Below are positions 33,543-42,384 of a DNA stretch of 64,000 bases, piece by piece. The position numbers and the translations under genes were made by a program. Origin of the DNA: CAYYAQ01 sp964469555 (GTDB lineage Bacteria > Planctomycetota > UBA1135 > UBA2386); assembly GCA_964469555.1 (NCBI GenBank), contig CAYYAQ010000001.1:81959-145958 (forward strand), written 5' to 3'. The notes beneath the pieces were generated by a model, which was given only the letters and a program-made list of their open reading frames with translations, searched no databases and had not been told where the DNA came from. Every line of letters begins with the position of its first letter. Within the stretch, counting starts at the first letter, position 1.

Positions 33543-34670
33543 ATGCGTGTACCAAGCAGTGCGTGGATCGCTCTACTCGTGAGCATTCCCGTTTCAGCTC
33601 AGGCGACTCCATTCACCATGCCACCGGGGTTCCTCTCGACGCACAACACATCGTCGACCGGTGGATCCATGCCCTACACGCCGTTCCTGGGCGCTTACGC
33701 GGAAGGCCGCATGCAGGTGATCAGCGCGGACTGGACCGGTGGCAGCGCGGTCTCCGTCACTTCGATCTCATTGCGCCGCGACACCGAGTACTACTACCCG
33801 AGCAACCACGGCAATGCACGCTCTTGGGCGGACGTCTCCGTGACGATCGGCGAGTCGAGCTATTCAGGGGTGTCCTCGACGTTCTCCGCAAACATGACCA
33901 CAACGCCCACGGCGGTGTTCAACAAGACAACGAGTTGGGGCGACACTTCAGCGAAGCCTTCATCGACCCAATCGTGGGGTGGGTTCAACATGAGCTTCCC
34001 GTTCACCTCGCCCTACGCCTGGTCGAGAGCCAAAGACGTCTGCATCGATTTTCGGTTCACCGGCGGCCGCCTCGCGAACAACGGCTCGTGGACTGGCGTG
34101 AACTACGTGCTCGTCGATGGGTTCTCCGACAGGATCGACAATGGCCCCTACTACAACTTCCTCGTGACCGCGGCTTGCAAGTCGCCCGGTCAGAACGCGC
34201 CAGGGTTCTTCGGATCGAACATCCGAACCCTCGGGCCGTTGCACTCGACGAATCCGAACACGCTCTCGATCGATATCTTCCAAGCGCTCGGTGCTCCCTT
34301 GACGAACCACATTGGGGCCATCGGACTGATCGGCAGTTTCTCGGGCGTCAACATCGGTACCTGTGAGAAGCTCTACCTCCTGCACACGCCCGTGCCGTTC
34401 TCGTTCAAGACCAGCCTCACCGGCACGTGGTTCCTTCCGAGGAACCATATTCCGTTCACCGCGTCGAGCGTTGGGATCGTGGTCTACAGCCAATCGGCGT
34501 ACACCCATCCCGTGACGCAGGCCTTCGCGTTGAGTGGCGGTGTTCGAAGCGTCGTTCCTGCTCTCCCGAATGTTTCTGGTTTCAAGCAGGTGCAGGTAAA
34601 TGCATCGGATCGAACATCGGCAACGGGTACGCTCAGCATGATCTACGTGCCCATCCTGAAGCTCAATTAG
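33543..34670 (+). CDS. Secreted protein of unknown function
   Basis: 375-residue exported protein. The ATG at 33543 starts a signal peptide (MRVPSSAWIALLVSIPVSAQA); the longer open frame overlaps the preceding pseudogene. The mature protein is beta-rich, with many Ser, Thr, Tyr and Asn, and contains MPPGFLSTHNTSSTGG near the start and the paired-cysteine region ACKSPG to GTCEKL. The last 120 residues resemble in style the C-terminal domains of the FG-GAP protein (12879-14522) and of the secreted protein at 46898-48250, i.e. a repeated planctomycete surface module. I do not recognise the family or its ligand. Confidence 0.75.
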   Translation: MRVPSSAWIALLVSIPVSAQATPFTMPPGFLSTHNTSSTGGSMPYTPFLGAYAEGRMQVISADWTGGSAVSVTSISLRRDTEYYYPSNHGNARSWADVSVTIGESSYSGVSSTFSANMTTTPTAVFNKTTSWGDTSAKPSSTQSWGGFNMSFPFTSPYAWSRAKDVCIDFRFTGGRLANNGSWTGVNYVLVDGFSDRIDNGPYYNFLVTAACKSPGQNAPGFFGSNIRTLGPLHSTNPNTLSIDIFQALGAPLTNHIGAIGLIGSFSGVNIGTCEKLYLLHTPVPFSFKTSLTGTWFLPRNHIPFTASSVGIVVYSQSAYTHPVTQAFALSGGVRSVVPALPNVSGFKQVQVNASDRTSATGTLSMIYVPILKLN

Positions 34671-34724
34671 TCCGACGCAAGAATACCACCGCCCCGCGCT
34701 CGTCACTCCGCTGAGGTGGATGCG

Positions 34725-35483
34725 ATGAGGGCGATCGTCATCGGGGCAGGGCGCGGTCAGCGTCTGATGCCGACGACCAAGAACGCGCCCAAGTGCTACG
34801 CGGAGGTCGCCGGGCGGCGGATCCTCGACTGGATCGTCGAGGCGTTCGCCGAGAACGGTGTCGACGACATCGTGTTCATCGGCGGGTACCTCATGGAAAA
34901 GGTGCAGGCCGAGTATCCCGGGTTCACGTTTCGACCGAATGAGGAATGGCCCGACAACAACATCCTCGCCTCCCTGATGTGCGCGGAGGACTTGATGGAC
35001 CGCCCGTTCTTCACGACGTACGCGGACATTCTCTACCGACCCGACGCCGTCAGCTCGCTGATCGAGTGCAGCGGGGATATCCGTTGCGTCGTCGATACGA
35101 AATGGAAGGAACGCTACGAGCACCGCACCGATCATCCGATGACCGACGGGGAGAAGGTCACTGTCGCCGACGGCCACATCACGAGGGTGCACCGAGACAT
35201 CGATCCCGATCTCGCGCATGGCGAATTCACCGGCGTCGCGTGGTTCTCCGAGGAAGGCGGGAAGCTGTTGCGCGAGCACTACCATCGCTGCCGGCAGGAG
35301 TTCTCGGGACGGGCGTTTCGCGAAGCGCCGATCTTCGAGAAGGCATACCTCATCCATCTGCTGCAGGAGATGATCGAGCATGACGTGCCGGTTCGACACG
35401 CGGACGTGCCCGGCGAATACTGGGAGATCGATACGCAGCAGGACTACGACATGGCGCGCGCGGACTGGAGCGTTCGAGAATGA
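34725..35483 (+). CDS. Nucleotidyltransferase (sugar-1-phosphate or phosphocholine type)
   Basis: 252-residue cytosolic enzyme with the nucleotidyltransferase signature IVIGAGRGQRLMPTTKNAPKCYAEVAGRRIL. Next come VDDIVFIGGY, the metal-binding TYADILYRPDAV and a late GEYWEIDTQQDYDMA. The pattern is closest to the LicC-like or mannose/glucose-1-phosphate nucleotidyltransferase group, which make CDP- or NDP-activated compounds. ATG at 34725 was chosen for the GAGGTGG six bases upstream; a GTG at 34716 is in frame. It is the first gene of three overlapping genes. Confidence 0.88.
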   Translation: MRAIVIGAGRGQRLMPTTKNAPKCYAEVAGRRILDWIVEAFAENGVDDIVFIGGYLMEKVQAEYPGFTFRPNEEWPDNNILASLMCAEDLMDRPFFTTYADILYRPDAVSSLIECSGDIRCVVDTKWKERYEHRTDHPMTDGEKVTVADGHITRVHRDIDPDLAHGEFTGVAWFSEEGGKLLREHYHRCRQEFSGRAFREAPIFEKAYLIHLLQEMIEHDVPVRHADVPGEYWEIDTQQDYDMARADWSVRE

Positions 35484-36547
35484 CCGAAGATGTGCTGTTT
35501 CCCGCTTCGGTTGTCGGCTCGATGCCGAGGCCGGATGACGTCCTGGATCTCGTCATGGGAGGGCTCGAGATTTCACAGGAGGAGCACGATCGTCGGATGG
35601 ACGATGCGATCCGTGGCATCGTCGCGCTCCAGGAGGACGCTGGACTCGACGTCGTCACTGACGGCGAGTGGCGGCGTCGGTCGTACATCGGTGTGATCGC
35701 GGAACTCGCAGACGGCTTTGAACTCAGTACGAACCCCGCAGACGGAAGACCGTGGACGATCGTCGTCGACACGTTGGCGATGACCGATTCGTCGTTCATC
35801 GCAGATGAAGTCGAGTTCGTGAAGGGAATCACCGACCGGAAGATCAAAGCGACGTTGCCGTCGCCCGCGCTGCTCGGTGAGCGGATGTGGGACGAGACGG
35901 CGTCCGGAGCCGCGTATCCGAACCGTGACGACTTCGTGCTCGATTGTGTTCCTGTCTTGCGCCGGCAGCTCGAGTTGTTGCAGGCCGCGGGCGCCGACAT
36001 CGTGCAGATCGACGATCCGCACCTCTGCCTGTTCGTCGACGAAGAGGTCCGGGGCGGATACGACGACCCGGATCGCTCGGCGGACTTCGCGGTCGATGCG
36101 GTCAACGCGATGGTCGACGGCATCTCCGGGGTGACGCTGGCTCTGCACCTGTGTCGGCGAGCCGGGGCGAGAGTGCGTGGTGAAGAGTCCCACTCCGGCA
36201 GCTACGACCTCATCGTCGAGCAGCTGAATCGTCTCCATGTCCAGCACATCACGATGGAATTCACGGACCCCGAGTCGTGCGACCCGTCGGTGTTTGGCCG
36301 GCTGCGGGAAGACCTCGAGATCGGGCTGGGTTGCGTCAACGTTACCCCCGGATTGGTCGATGCGCCGGAGACCATCGTGCAACGGGTCAAGGCCGCGATG
36401 CTCCACCTCCGCAAGGAGCGGATCACGCTGAATCCGGACTGCGGTTTCGCTCCTGGTTCGGGTGCGCGCGTGAGCATTGACGAAGTGCAGCAGAAACTCA
36501 TCAATCAGGTGGCCGCAGCACGAACGCTGCGCGCCGAGTTCGCGTGA
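35480..36547 (+). CDS. MetE C-terminal-like zinc methyltransferase
   Basis: 355-residue protein of the cobalamin-independent methionine synthase C-terminal family (a TIM barrel). It shows PASVVGSMPRPDDVL, DGEWRRRSY, IDDPHLC and the zinc-ligand pattern LHLCRR (H-x-C) with a second cysteine in NPDCGFAPGSGA. Full MetE has about 750 residues, so this is a stand-alone catalytic barrel. Such proteins transfer alkyl groups to thiols, for example coenzyme-M-type or homocysteine acceptors. Its start overlaps the nucleotidyltransferase stop (ATGA) and its stop overlaps the membrane protein start (GTGA), so it acts with them, possibly in modifying a surface headgroup. The acceptor is unknown. Confidence 0.85.
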   Translation: MTEDVLFPASVVGSMPRPDDVLDLVMGGLEISQEEHDRRMDDAIRGIVALQEDAGLDVVTDGEWRRRSYIGVIAELADGFELSTNPADGRPWTIVVDTLAMTDSSFIADEVEFVKGITDRKIKATLPSPALLGERMWDETASGAAYPNRDDFVLDCVPVLRRQLELLQAAGADIVQIDDPHLCLFVDEEVRGGYDDPDRSADFAVDAVNAMVDGISGVTLALHLCRRAGARVRGEESHSGSYDLIVEQLNRLHVQHITMEFTDPESCDPSVFGRLREDLEIGLGCVNVTPGLVDAPETIVQRVKAAMLHLRKERITLNPDCGFAPGSGARVSIDEVQQKLINQVAAARTLRAEFA

Positions 36548-37977
36548 CGCCGTCGCGGCTGGGAGTCTGGGCTCTTGTCGCTGCGTGTGTGTTGTTGCGG
36601 CTGACGCCGCCCTGGGAGATCAACCACGACTGCGGCTGGTTGCTCTTCGCTGCCAGCCGGTTTCTTGCGGGCGACGCGCTCTATTCCGAGCTGATCGAGA
36701 TCAACCCGCCGTTGATCATCTACCTGAATGTACCACCGGCGGCGCTCGCGAGCTTCACCGGACTCAGCGTCGGCGCGGCGCTGAACCTCTGGGTCGCTTC
36801 GCTCTTGGGTCTCAGCCTCTTCTTGACCAGCAGGATCGTCCGTGTTGGCGACTTCGTTCGGCTGATGAACCCGATCGCGTTGGCCGCGGTAGCGTTCGTG
36901 CTGGTCGTTCCGGTCGGGCGCGATTTTGGCCAGCGAGAGCACTTGATGATGATCCTGACGCTGCCGTACTTCGCCGTCGTGGGGCAGCGCGTCGCCGGGG
37001 GAGACGTGCGATCGGGTCAGGCGTTGGGAGCCGGCTTGTTGGCGGCGGTCGGGTTCTCGCTGAAACCGTACTTCCTCCTCGCGCCCGTCCTGGTTCGCAT
37101 TGGCACCGCGCTGTGGCAACGCAAGCTGTTCGATACGCGGCGCTTGGAGAACGAGGGGCTCGTGCTGGGCGTGGTCGTATACGCGGCCCACTTCCTCCTC
37201 GTGCCCTTCCAGTCCGATTTCGTCGCCAACGTCGGGCTCACGCTCGAGGTCTACGGGTCGTTCAAGGTCTCGTTCGTCGAGTTGCTGAGCAAGCCCTGGA
37301 CGATCGAAGCGCTTGTTGTCATCGTCGTTCTCTCGGTCGCCGCGATCTTCGCAGGCAGCATCCGAACATCGATATGGGTACTCATTCTCGCGCAGTTGGG
37401 TTTCCTGGGCTCGGCGTTTTGGCAGGGGAAGGGCTGGATGTACCACCTGTTCCCGGCGCTCGCGTGCGGATACCTGGGGCTCGTCGTGTTGGTGTTCGGC
37501 GCCGGCGCGCGGTGGCTGCGCGGGGTATTCGTCGTCGTGTGTCTTTGCTACGTGGCGCTGCCCATCGGACAGCACTGGTTGCAGCGTGAACCGGAGCTGG
37601 CGTTCGCCGATGCGTTCACGGGGATTCCGCCGGAGCTCGACGCGGTTCGGGAACTGCGACCGGGCGACACGCTGTTGGTCGTGGACACGGACATCCACAC
37701 GTTCTTCGCGTGGATGGTGGACCACGAGATCGGGTGGGGGTCACGCTACGCGTGTCTCTGGCCGTTGCCCGGCGGTTCCTCGGAGCGGCGCGAGGACTTG
37801 CGGAGGATCGTTCTCGAGGACATCGTGAAGCACAAACCCAACCTCGTCTTTGTGCGCAAGGGGCGTCCCTCCTTCATCGACGACGAGTTCGAGATCTCGG
37901 ACTGGCTGCGAGCCGACTGGACCGGCTACGAGGAACAGGAGAGCACTCTCAACTTCCGCACATGGCGCCGCCGCTAG
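36544..37977 (+). CDS. Polytopic membrane protein, GT-C glycosyltransferase-like
   Basis: 477-residue protein with about 9-11 hydrophobic segments and a soluble C-terminal domain of about 130 residues (from EPELAFADAFTGIPPELDAV). The first loop carries the charged run PPWEINHDCGWLLFAASRFLAGDALYSEL, typical of PMT/ArnT-like GT-C transferases, which place an acidic residue in the first extracytoplasmic loop. GTG at 36544 overlaps the upstream stop. It probably transfers a lipid-linked sugar outside the membrane, perhaps with the product of the two preceding genes. It converges on glpK. Confidence 0.75.
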   Translation: MTPSRLGVWALVAACVLLRLTPPWEINHDCGWLLFAASRFLAGDALYSELIEINPPLIIYLNVPPAALASFTGLSVGAALNLWVASLLGLSLFLTSRIVRVGDFVRLMNPIALAAVAFVLVVPVGRDFGQREHLMMILTLPYFAVVGQRVAGGDVRSGQALGAGLLAAVGFSLKPYFLLAPVLVRIGTALWQRKLFDTRRLENEGLVLGVVVYAAHFLLVPFQSDFVANVGLTLEVYGSFKVSFVELLSKPWTIEALVVIVVLSVAAIFAGSIRTSIWVLILAQLGFLGSAFWQGKGWMYHLFPALACGYLGLVVLVFGAGARWLRGVFVVVCLCYVALPIGQHWLQREPELAFADAFTGIPPELDAVRELRPGDTLLVVDTDIHTFFAWMVDHEIGWGSRYACLWPLPGGSSERREDLRRIVLEDIVKHKPNLVFVRKGRPSFIDDEFEISDWLRADWTGYEEQESTLNFRTWRRR

Positions 37978-37984
37978 AGAACCT

Positions 37985-39472
37985 CTAGGCGTTTGCCCAG
38001 CCCTTCGCGCGCTCGATTGCCGTTCGCCAAACGCGGAGCCGCTCTTCCCGTTCGCGCTTGCGCATGTTGGGACGGTAGGTCTCTTGGATCGAGTGGTTCT
38101 TGGTGACTGCTGCCAGGCTCTTGATCGCGCCGACTCCGAGGCCGGCCAGATACGCCGCGCCGAGGGCGGTCGTCTCCGTCTCCGCCGGTCGTTGCACCTG
38201 CAGGCCCAGAAGGTCGGCCTGGAATTGCATCATCGTGTCGTTCACAGAAGCGCCGCCGTCCACGCGGAGCTTCCCCAGCTTTACACCCGAGTCCGCCTGC
38301 ATCGCGATCAACACTTCCTGGGTTTGGAACGCCATGGACTCGAGCGTCGCGCGCGCCAGGTGTCCGGCGGTCGTTCCGCGCGAAACACCGACGATTGTCC
38401 CGCGAGCATGCGGGTCCCAGTGTGGCGCGCCGAGACCGACGAACGCCGGGACGAAGTACACGCCACCCGAATCGTCCACGGACCGCGCGAGCTTCTCGAC
38501 GTCGACCGACTTCCGGATCAATCCCAGCCCATCACGCAGCCACTGCACCGCGGCGCCCGCCACGAACACCGACCCCTCGAGGCAGTAGGTGATCTTCCCA
38601 TCGATGCCCCATCCGATCGTCGTCAACAACCCGCGCTTCGATCGGACCGCTTTCTCCCCGGTGTTCATCAACAGGAAGCACCCGGTACCGTACGTGTTTT
38701 TGGCCATGCCCGGACGGAAGCACGCCTGTCCGAACGTCGCAGCCTGCTGGTCCCCGGCGATCCCGGCGATCGGGATCTCCCCGCCGAACCAGTTCTTGTC
38801 GGTCTCGCCGAACACCCCGCTCGAGTCCCTCACCTCCGGCAACATCTCCCGGGGTACGTCGAGGGTCTTCAGTAACCAGCTGTCCCACTGCAACTTGTGG
38901 ATGTTGAAGAGCAGAGTTCGACTGGCGTTGCTGTAGTCCGTGGCGTGCACGCGGCCGCCGGTCAGCCGCCACAACAGGAAGCAGTCGATCGTCCCGCACA
39001 GGATCTCGCCCCGCGCGGCCCGCCGCCGCAGACCCTTGTTCCGGTCCAGCAGCCACTTGATCTTGGTCCCCGAGAAGTAGGGGTCGAGAAGCAGGCCCGT
39101 CCGCTTGCGGAACTCCCCGCCGAGCCCGTCGCGCTCGAGTTTCTCGCACAGGGGCGCCGTGATCCGGCTCTGCCACACGATGGCGTTCGCGACCGGGTGG
39201 CCGGTGGTCTTGTCCCACAGCACCACCGTCTCCCTCTGATTCGTGATGCCGATCGCGGCGATGTCCTTCGCCCTCACCTTGCCCTTGCGCAGCACGCGCC
39301 GCGCTGTCGCGAGCTGCGAGTTCCAGATCGCCTCGGGGTCGTGTTCGACGTGACCCGGGCTGGGGTAGATCTGGGCGAACTCCTTTTGCGCTGCCGCCCG
39401 CGTCTTGCCCGCGGTCGTGAACAGCATCGATCGACTCGAAGTCGTACCTTGATCGAGAGCCAAGAGCAGCAT
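37985..39472 (-). CDS. glpK: Glycerol kinase
   Basis: 495-residue FGGY kinase; typical GlpK is about 500. Diagnostic segments are LLALDQGTTSSRSMLF at the start, GITNQRETVVLWDKTTG, SGTKIKWLLD, GTIDCFLLWRLTGG, YGTGCFLLMNTG and LRVDGGASVNDTMMQFQAD. It makes glycerol 3-phosphate from glycerol and ATP in the cytosol. ATG at 39472 was chosen by homology; the open frame extends 17 codons upstream. No glpF or glpD is adjacent. The gene is convergent with the GT-C-like gene, only 7 bases apart, and divergent from a 288-base gap (39473-39760) in which I see no gene. Confidence 0.96.
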   Translation of the reverse strand: MLLLALDQGTTSSRSMLFTTAGKTRAAAQKEFAQIYPSPGHVEHDPEAIWNSQLATARRVLRKGKVRAKDIAAIGITNQRETVVLWDKTTGHPVANAIVWQSRITAPLCEKLERDGLGGEFRKRTGLLLDPYFSGTKIKWLLDRNKGLRRRAARGEILCGTIDCFLLWRLTGGRVHATDYSNASRTLLFNIHKLQWDSWLLKTLDVPREMLPEVRDSSGVFGETDKNWFGGEIPIAGIAGDQQAATFGQACFRPGMAKNTYGTGCFLLMNTGEKAVRSKRGLLTTIGWGIDGKITYCLEGSVFVAGAAVQWLRDGLGLIRKSVDVEKLARSVDDSGGVYFVPAFVGLGAPHWDPHARGTIVGVSRGTTAGHLARATLESMAFQTQEVLIAMQADSGVKLGKLRVDGGASVNDTMMQFQADLLGLQVQRPAETETTALGAAYLAGLGVGAIKSLAAVTKNHSIQETYRPNMRKREREERLRVWRTAIERAKGWANA

Positions 39473-39760
39473 GCGAAACCTCCGTTTGCGATCGTAACCG
39501 ACCGTTGTTCTTTTGATGCACACAACCCTGGCGTCCGGGAACGCCCGCGCTACGAACAGAACGTGAGTTGATTTTTGTCCACAAGTTTGTCACCGTGAGA
39601 AGGCTCGATCACGGTGGGCGGTCAGGACTCTCACAGCGTGGTCGTCGCCCGTAGGTGTCTGGTCAGGGCACTGTGTGAATGCACGGGCGTGTCGCGCCCA
39701 ACAAACTTCTTAGCACCGGTCTGTACGCACACCGGGGTCCAGATTCGAATGGGAGGTCGC

Positions 39761-40442
39761 ATGAATCGTCTGTGGTTGGTGCTCAATGTTCTTCTCACGT
39801 TGATCCTCGTCGTTTGCCTGGCGACCCAGTTCGAACCCGATCCCGCGCTTGCCGAGACGAAACCCGCAACGCTGACCGCAGAGGACCTGCATGTCCTGCG
39901 GGTGGACGTCGATTCCGGTGGCCCCGAGCGCATCATGCTCTCGTTTCACGCGCCCATGGTCGACGCCGACGAGTTGGGCGGAGAACCGGCGGACCTCGGG
40001 CTGACCCTCGAACCCGAGAACCGGCTCATCGGAGTCTGGCACGACGAGGAGGCGCTCGCGTTGACGCCCGCCCGTCCGCTCCGTCGCGCGACGCGATACA
40101 CGATCCACCTCGGTCGCGCTTTCATCGCCCCGAACGGTCTCCAGTTTGTGTTCGATACGCCCTCCGTCATCGTCGGCTTCGACATTCCGGTCGACGAATC
40201 GTCTCTGCGCGAGAAGCTCGAAGTCAGTTCTCGCGGGCGCCGCGTGCCGGTCGAGGTGACCGACACGCAACTCGCGGACGAAAACTCGTTCCGCGTCGTG
40301 TTGCGTTCGGCAGAAGACCTGGACCTTGTCGACGTCCACGTGCACGCGGGTCTGAAACCCGCGCAGGGCGACGCCGGCGCGATGGGCGTCGGTGAGCCTG
40401 CTGACGTTCCGAAACCTCCCGGCGATCCGCTTGTGGTGATCC
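39761..40442 (+). pseudogene. N-terminal remnant of a bacterial alpha-2-macroglobulin gene
   Basis: ATG at 39761 has GGGAGG just upstream and opens a signal anchor (MNRLWLVLNVLLTLILVVCLATQ). The next 200 residues have the MG-domain pattern of YfhM-type alpha-2-macroglobulins: ERIMLSFHAPMVDADELGG, LTPARPLRRATRYTIHLG and VIVGFDIPVDESSLREKLEV. Full genes encode 1500-2000 residues; here the domain sequence stops at about residue 225, at the junction with a penicillin-binding-protein-like fragment in another frame. The open frame runs on to 41053 but in sequence that no longer resembles the family. In Enterobacteria the order is yfhM then pbpC, the same order as these two remnants. Confidence 0.72.
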
Positions 40443-40841
40443 GTGGGCCATGGACAATTCGCCGAACTACTGCGGCGGTTGGGTCTTCCGGTCGATCCGC
40501 GCGGGGTCCACCTGGACGCGGCGTTGGGAGCGATGTCGGCCTCGCCGTTCCAGATGGCTCGTGCGCAGTGTCGGTTCGTCGGAAGCGTTTGGCATCTCGG
40601 TCAGCGCCGGGGCCCGGTGCAGCGTGTGTTGGATGCCCTTTCCCGTCTTGGATCCACGGGCGGCGCCGTCGCGTTCAAGGCGGGAACACCGTCTGGTCGC
40701 AGAGACGCGTGGTGCGTGGCGATCACGGGGATGTGTGTGGCCGTGGTTTGGATCGGCAACCCGTCCGGGCGCGGTGGGCCGGGGCTCATCGGCAGCGAAG
40801 CCGGGGCGCGATTGATGGCGCGTGTCGTCGACTCGCTTTGA
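40443..40841 (+). pseudogene. C-terminal remnant of penicillin-binding protein 1C
   Basis: Frame of 132 codons from a GTG at 40443, just after an in-frame TGA. It matches the transpeptidase end of PBP1C: GQFAELLRRLGLPVDP, RGPVQRVLDALSRLG, AFKAGTPSGRRDAWCVAI, and VVWIGNPSGRGGPGLIGSEAGA. The KTG(T/S) motif of active enzymes has become KAGT, and the transglycosylase domain and catalytic serine are absent. PBP1C is about 700-800 residues. Together with the preceding macroglobulin remnant it marks a deletion of roughly 6 kb of an ancestral gene pair. It is not a functional PBP. Confidence 0.75.
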
Positions 40842-40989
40842 TGCCAGCGAGCCATTCGATTGTAGGACCACGGATTCGAAGGGCTGCACTTGCTTATGTT
40901 TCCTCTCTCAATCACACTGAGGGCCTCTGTGTTGCCACAACACTCGCCGTGCGGGCAACGGCCATCCCCGTTCTCACTCCATCTCTCTC

Positions 40990-41280
40990 ATGGTTGCACA
41001 GTTGGACATCGCTGAGGTCAAGCGCCGCCTGCGTACCGTTCGCGGCGAACTGAACATTTCACAGAGGGAAGCCGCGGTTCGCGCGAGCATCTCGAAGTCA
41101 GTCTTGGAGAAGTACGAATCGCGGGAGAACCAGCGAATTCCGAACACCAGGCAACTCTTCCAACTAGCGGAGGCCTACGGCGTGTCCGTCGATTTTCTGC
41201 TGGTGCGGGACGTGAGCGTGGCCCCCGCCGTCAGCGGGGGTCCAGGCCTTCAACGGCACCTGAGCGACAGTCTCGCGTAG
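40990..41280 (+). CDS. XRE-family helix-turn-helix regulator
   Basis: 96-residue protein with a single Cro/CI-type helix-turn-helix: LRTVRGELNISQREAAVRASISKSVLEKYESRENQRIP, followed by NTRQLFQLAEAYGVSVDFLL. ATG at 40990 is the first start; a TTG at 41005 is an alternative. No C-terminal ligand or peptidase domain is present. It is not next to a toxin gene. It lies just past the PBP1C remnant and is convergent with the outer-membrane protein gene, 20 bases away. Its target is unknown. Confidence 0.82.
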   Translation: MVAQLDIAEVKRRLRTVRGELNISQREAAVRASISKSVLEKYESRENQRIPNTRQLFQLAEAYGVSVDFLLVRDVSVAPAVSGGPGLQRHLSDSLA

Positions 41281-41300
41281 AGGCGGCGATGTTGGTTCGG

Positions 41301-42281
41301 CTAGAAGCGGAAGCCGACCGTGAACATGAAGCCCTTGAACTCTGTCTCGGTGTGGGGCAACTGTCGCACGACCCCGTTTCGGTCTCTCTCGCGATTGGAC
41401 TGACTAATCGACGTCTCGTTGAGGTGGTACGACGCGCCGAAGATAGCCTTCCCGACCACGAGGCGCAGCCCCGGTTCGACGCCGAGAGTCGTTCCCCGCG
41501 AGGTGTAGTCCCTGCGGGTGATTTCGTCGTCGATGTAGGTGTAGTGCACGCCGGCTGACAGCGTGACGTAGGCCTTCAACGTGAAGTTGTCCCTGTCGAA
41601 GATGGTCAGCGTCGGTTCGAGTTCGAGTCGGACCCCGATGTTGTTGTACGAAGTGTAGTTGCCGGTCGAGTTCTGCTCCGCGCTGATCAGGCTGTAGTAC
41701 GGGCCGATTCGAAATGGGCCCTGGAACTGCCCCTTGCCGATGCGCTTGGTGAAGAACATGAAGACGTCCGGCTGATCGAGGCCGGTGGATCCGACCGTGT
41801 TTTGATAGGCGTTGTGCTTCGCGTCGTAGATCTTGAGGTCGACTCCGGCGCCGGTCCCGCGGCTGTTCGTCGCACCGGTTCGGAATCGGAATACCTCGGC
41901 GCCGTTGTCATCCACGCCGCGAGCATCTTTGAAGTCGTAGTCTCCTCCTGCCCACGACAGCAGCGCCCAAGTGCGGCGGTGATTCGAGTCCCGGTCGTCG
42001 CGATTCCGGTTCCGTGGCCAGTCGGGGTCGTCTCGGCGATCCTGGTCCTTCTTTGCCTCCTGCGTCCGTCGCTCACGATCCTGCTTGCGCCGCTCATTGC
42101 GTTGCTTCGCCTCGCGCTCTTGGCTCTCCTTGTTTTGGGGTGCAGCGTCTACGCTATCGTCGGTGAGCACGGCGACTTGAAAGTCCGGTGCCTTGGTCAC
42201 AGCGCGTTCAGGCCCCACGCCGCATGCGGGGAGCAGGCACAGAGCCAGAAGGATGATTGAAGGCACGGGGGTCTTGGACAT
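41301..42281 (-). CDS. Outer-membrane beta-barrel lipoprotein
   Basis: 326 residues from the ATG at 42281. A signal peptide ends in a lipobox LCLLPACG. Residues about 50-100 are a highly charged, Arg/Lys/Asp/Glu-rich linker (EREAKQRNERRKQDRERRTQEA). The rest is amphipathic beta-strand sequence ending in VGFRF, with a C-terminal phenylalanine as in outer-membrane barrels (ELEPTLTIFDRDNFTLKAYVTLSAG, TLGVEPGLRLVVGKAIFG). It is probably a small barrel anchored by a lipid, with the charged linker in the periplasm, perhaps binding nucleic acid or peptidoglycan. Divergent from the sulfatase gene by 103 bases. Confidence 0.75.
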   Translation of the reverse strand: MSKTPVPSIILLALCLLPACGVGPERAVTKAPDFQVAVLTDDSVDAAPQNKESQEREAKQRNERRKQDRERRTQEAKKDQDRRDDPDWPRNRNRDDRDSNHRRTWALLSWAGGDYDFKDARGVDDNGAEVFRFRTGATNSRGTGAGVDLKIYDAKHNAYQNTVGSTGLDQPDVFMFFTKRIGKGQFQGPFRIGPYYSLISAEQNSTGNYTSYNNIGVRLELEPTLTIFDRDNFTLKAYVTLSAGVHYTYIDDEITRRDYTSRGTTLGVEPGLRLVVGKAIFGASYHLNETSISQSNRERDRNGVVRQLPHTETEFKGFMFTVGFRF

Positions 42282-42384
42282 GATCGGGTTGGCCACTTAT
42301 GGTTCTGAGGGATTGTATTTGAGCAGAGCGAGGTCGGCACCAAAAGGCAGGAATCTCGTCGTGGGTTCCGTACAACCCCATCCC

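Noticed and set aside
39473..39760. tRNA gene suggested by ATTCGAAT-like sequence at about 39743
   Set aside because: No acceptor or anticodon stem could be paired around it.
40443..41053. Continuation of the macroglobulin frame to 41053
   Set aside because: After 40442 the translation loses all family similarity while another frame matches PBP1C; the open frame is accidental.
40990..41280. Toxin-antitoxin module with the XRE gene as antitoxin
   Set aside because: No small toxin-like gene lies next to it; neighbours are a dead PBP1C fragment and an outer-membrane protein.
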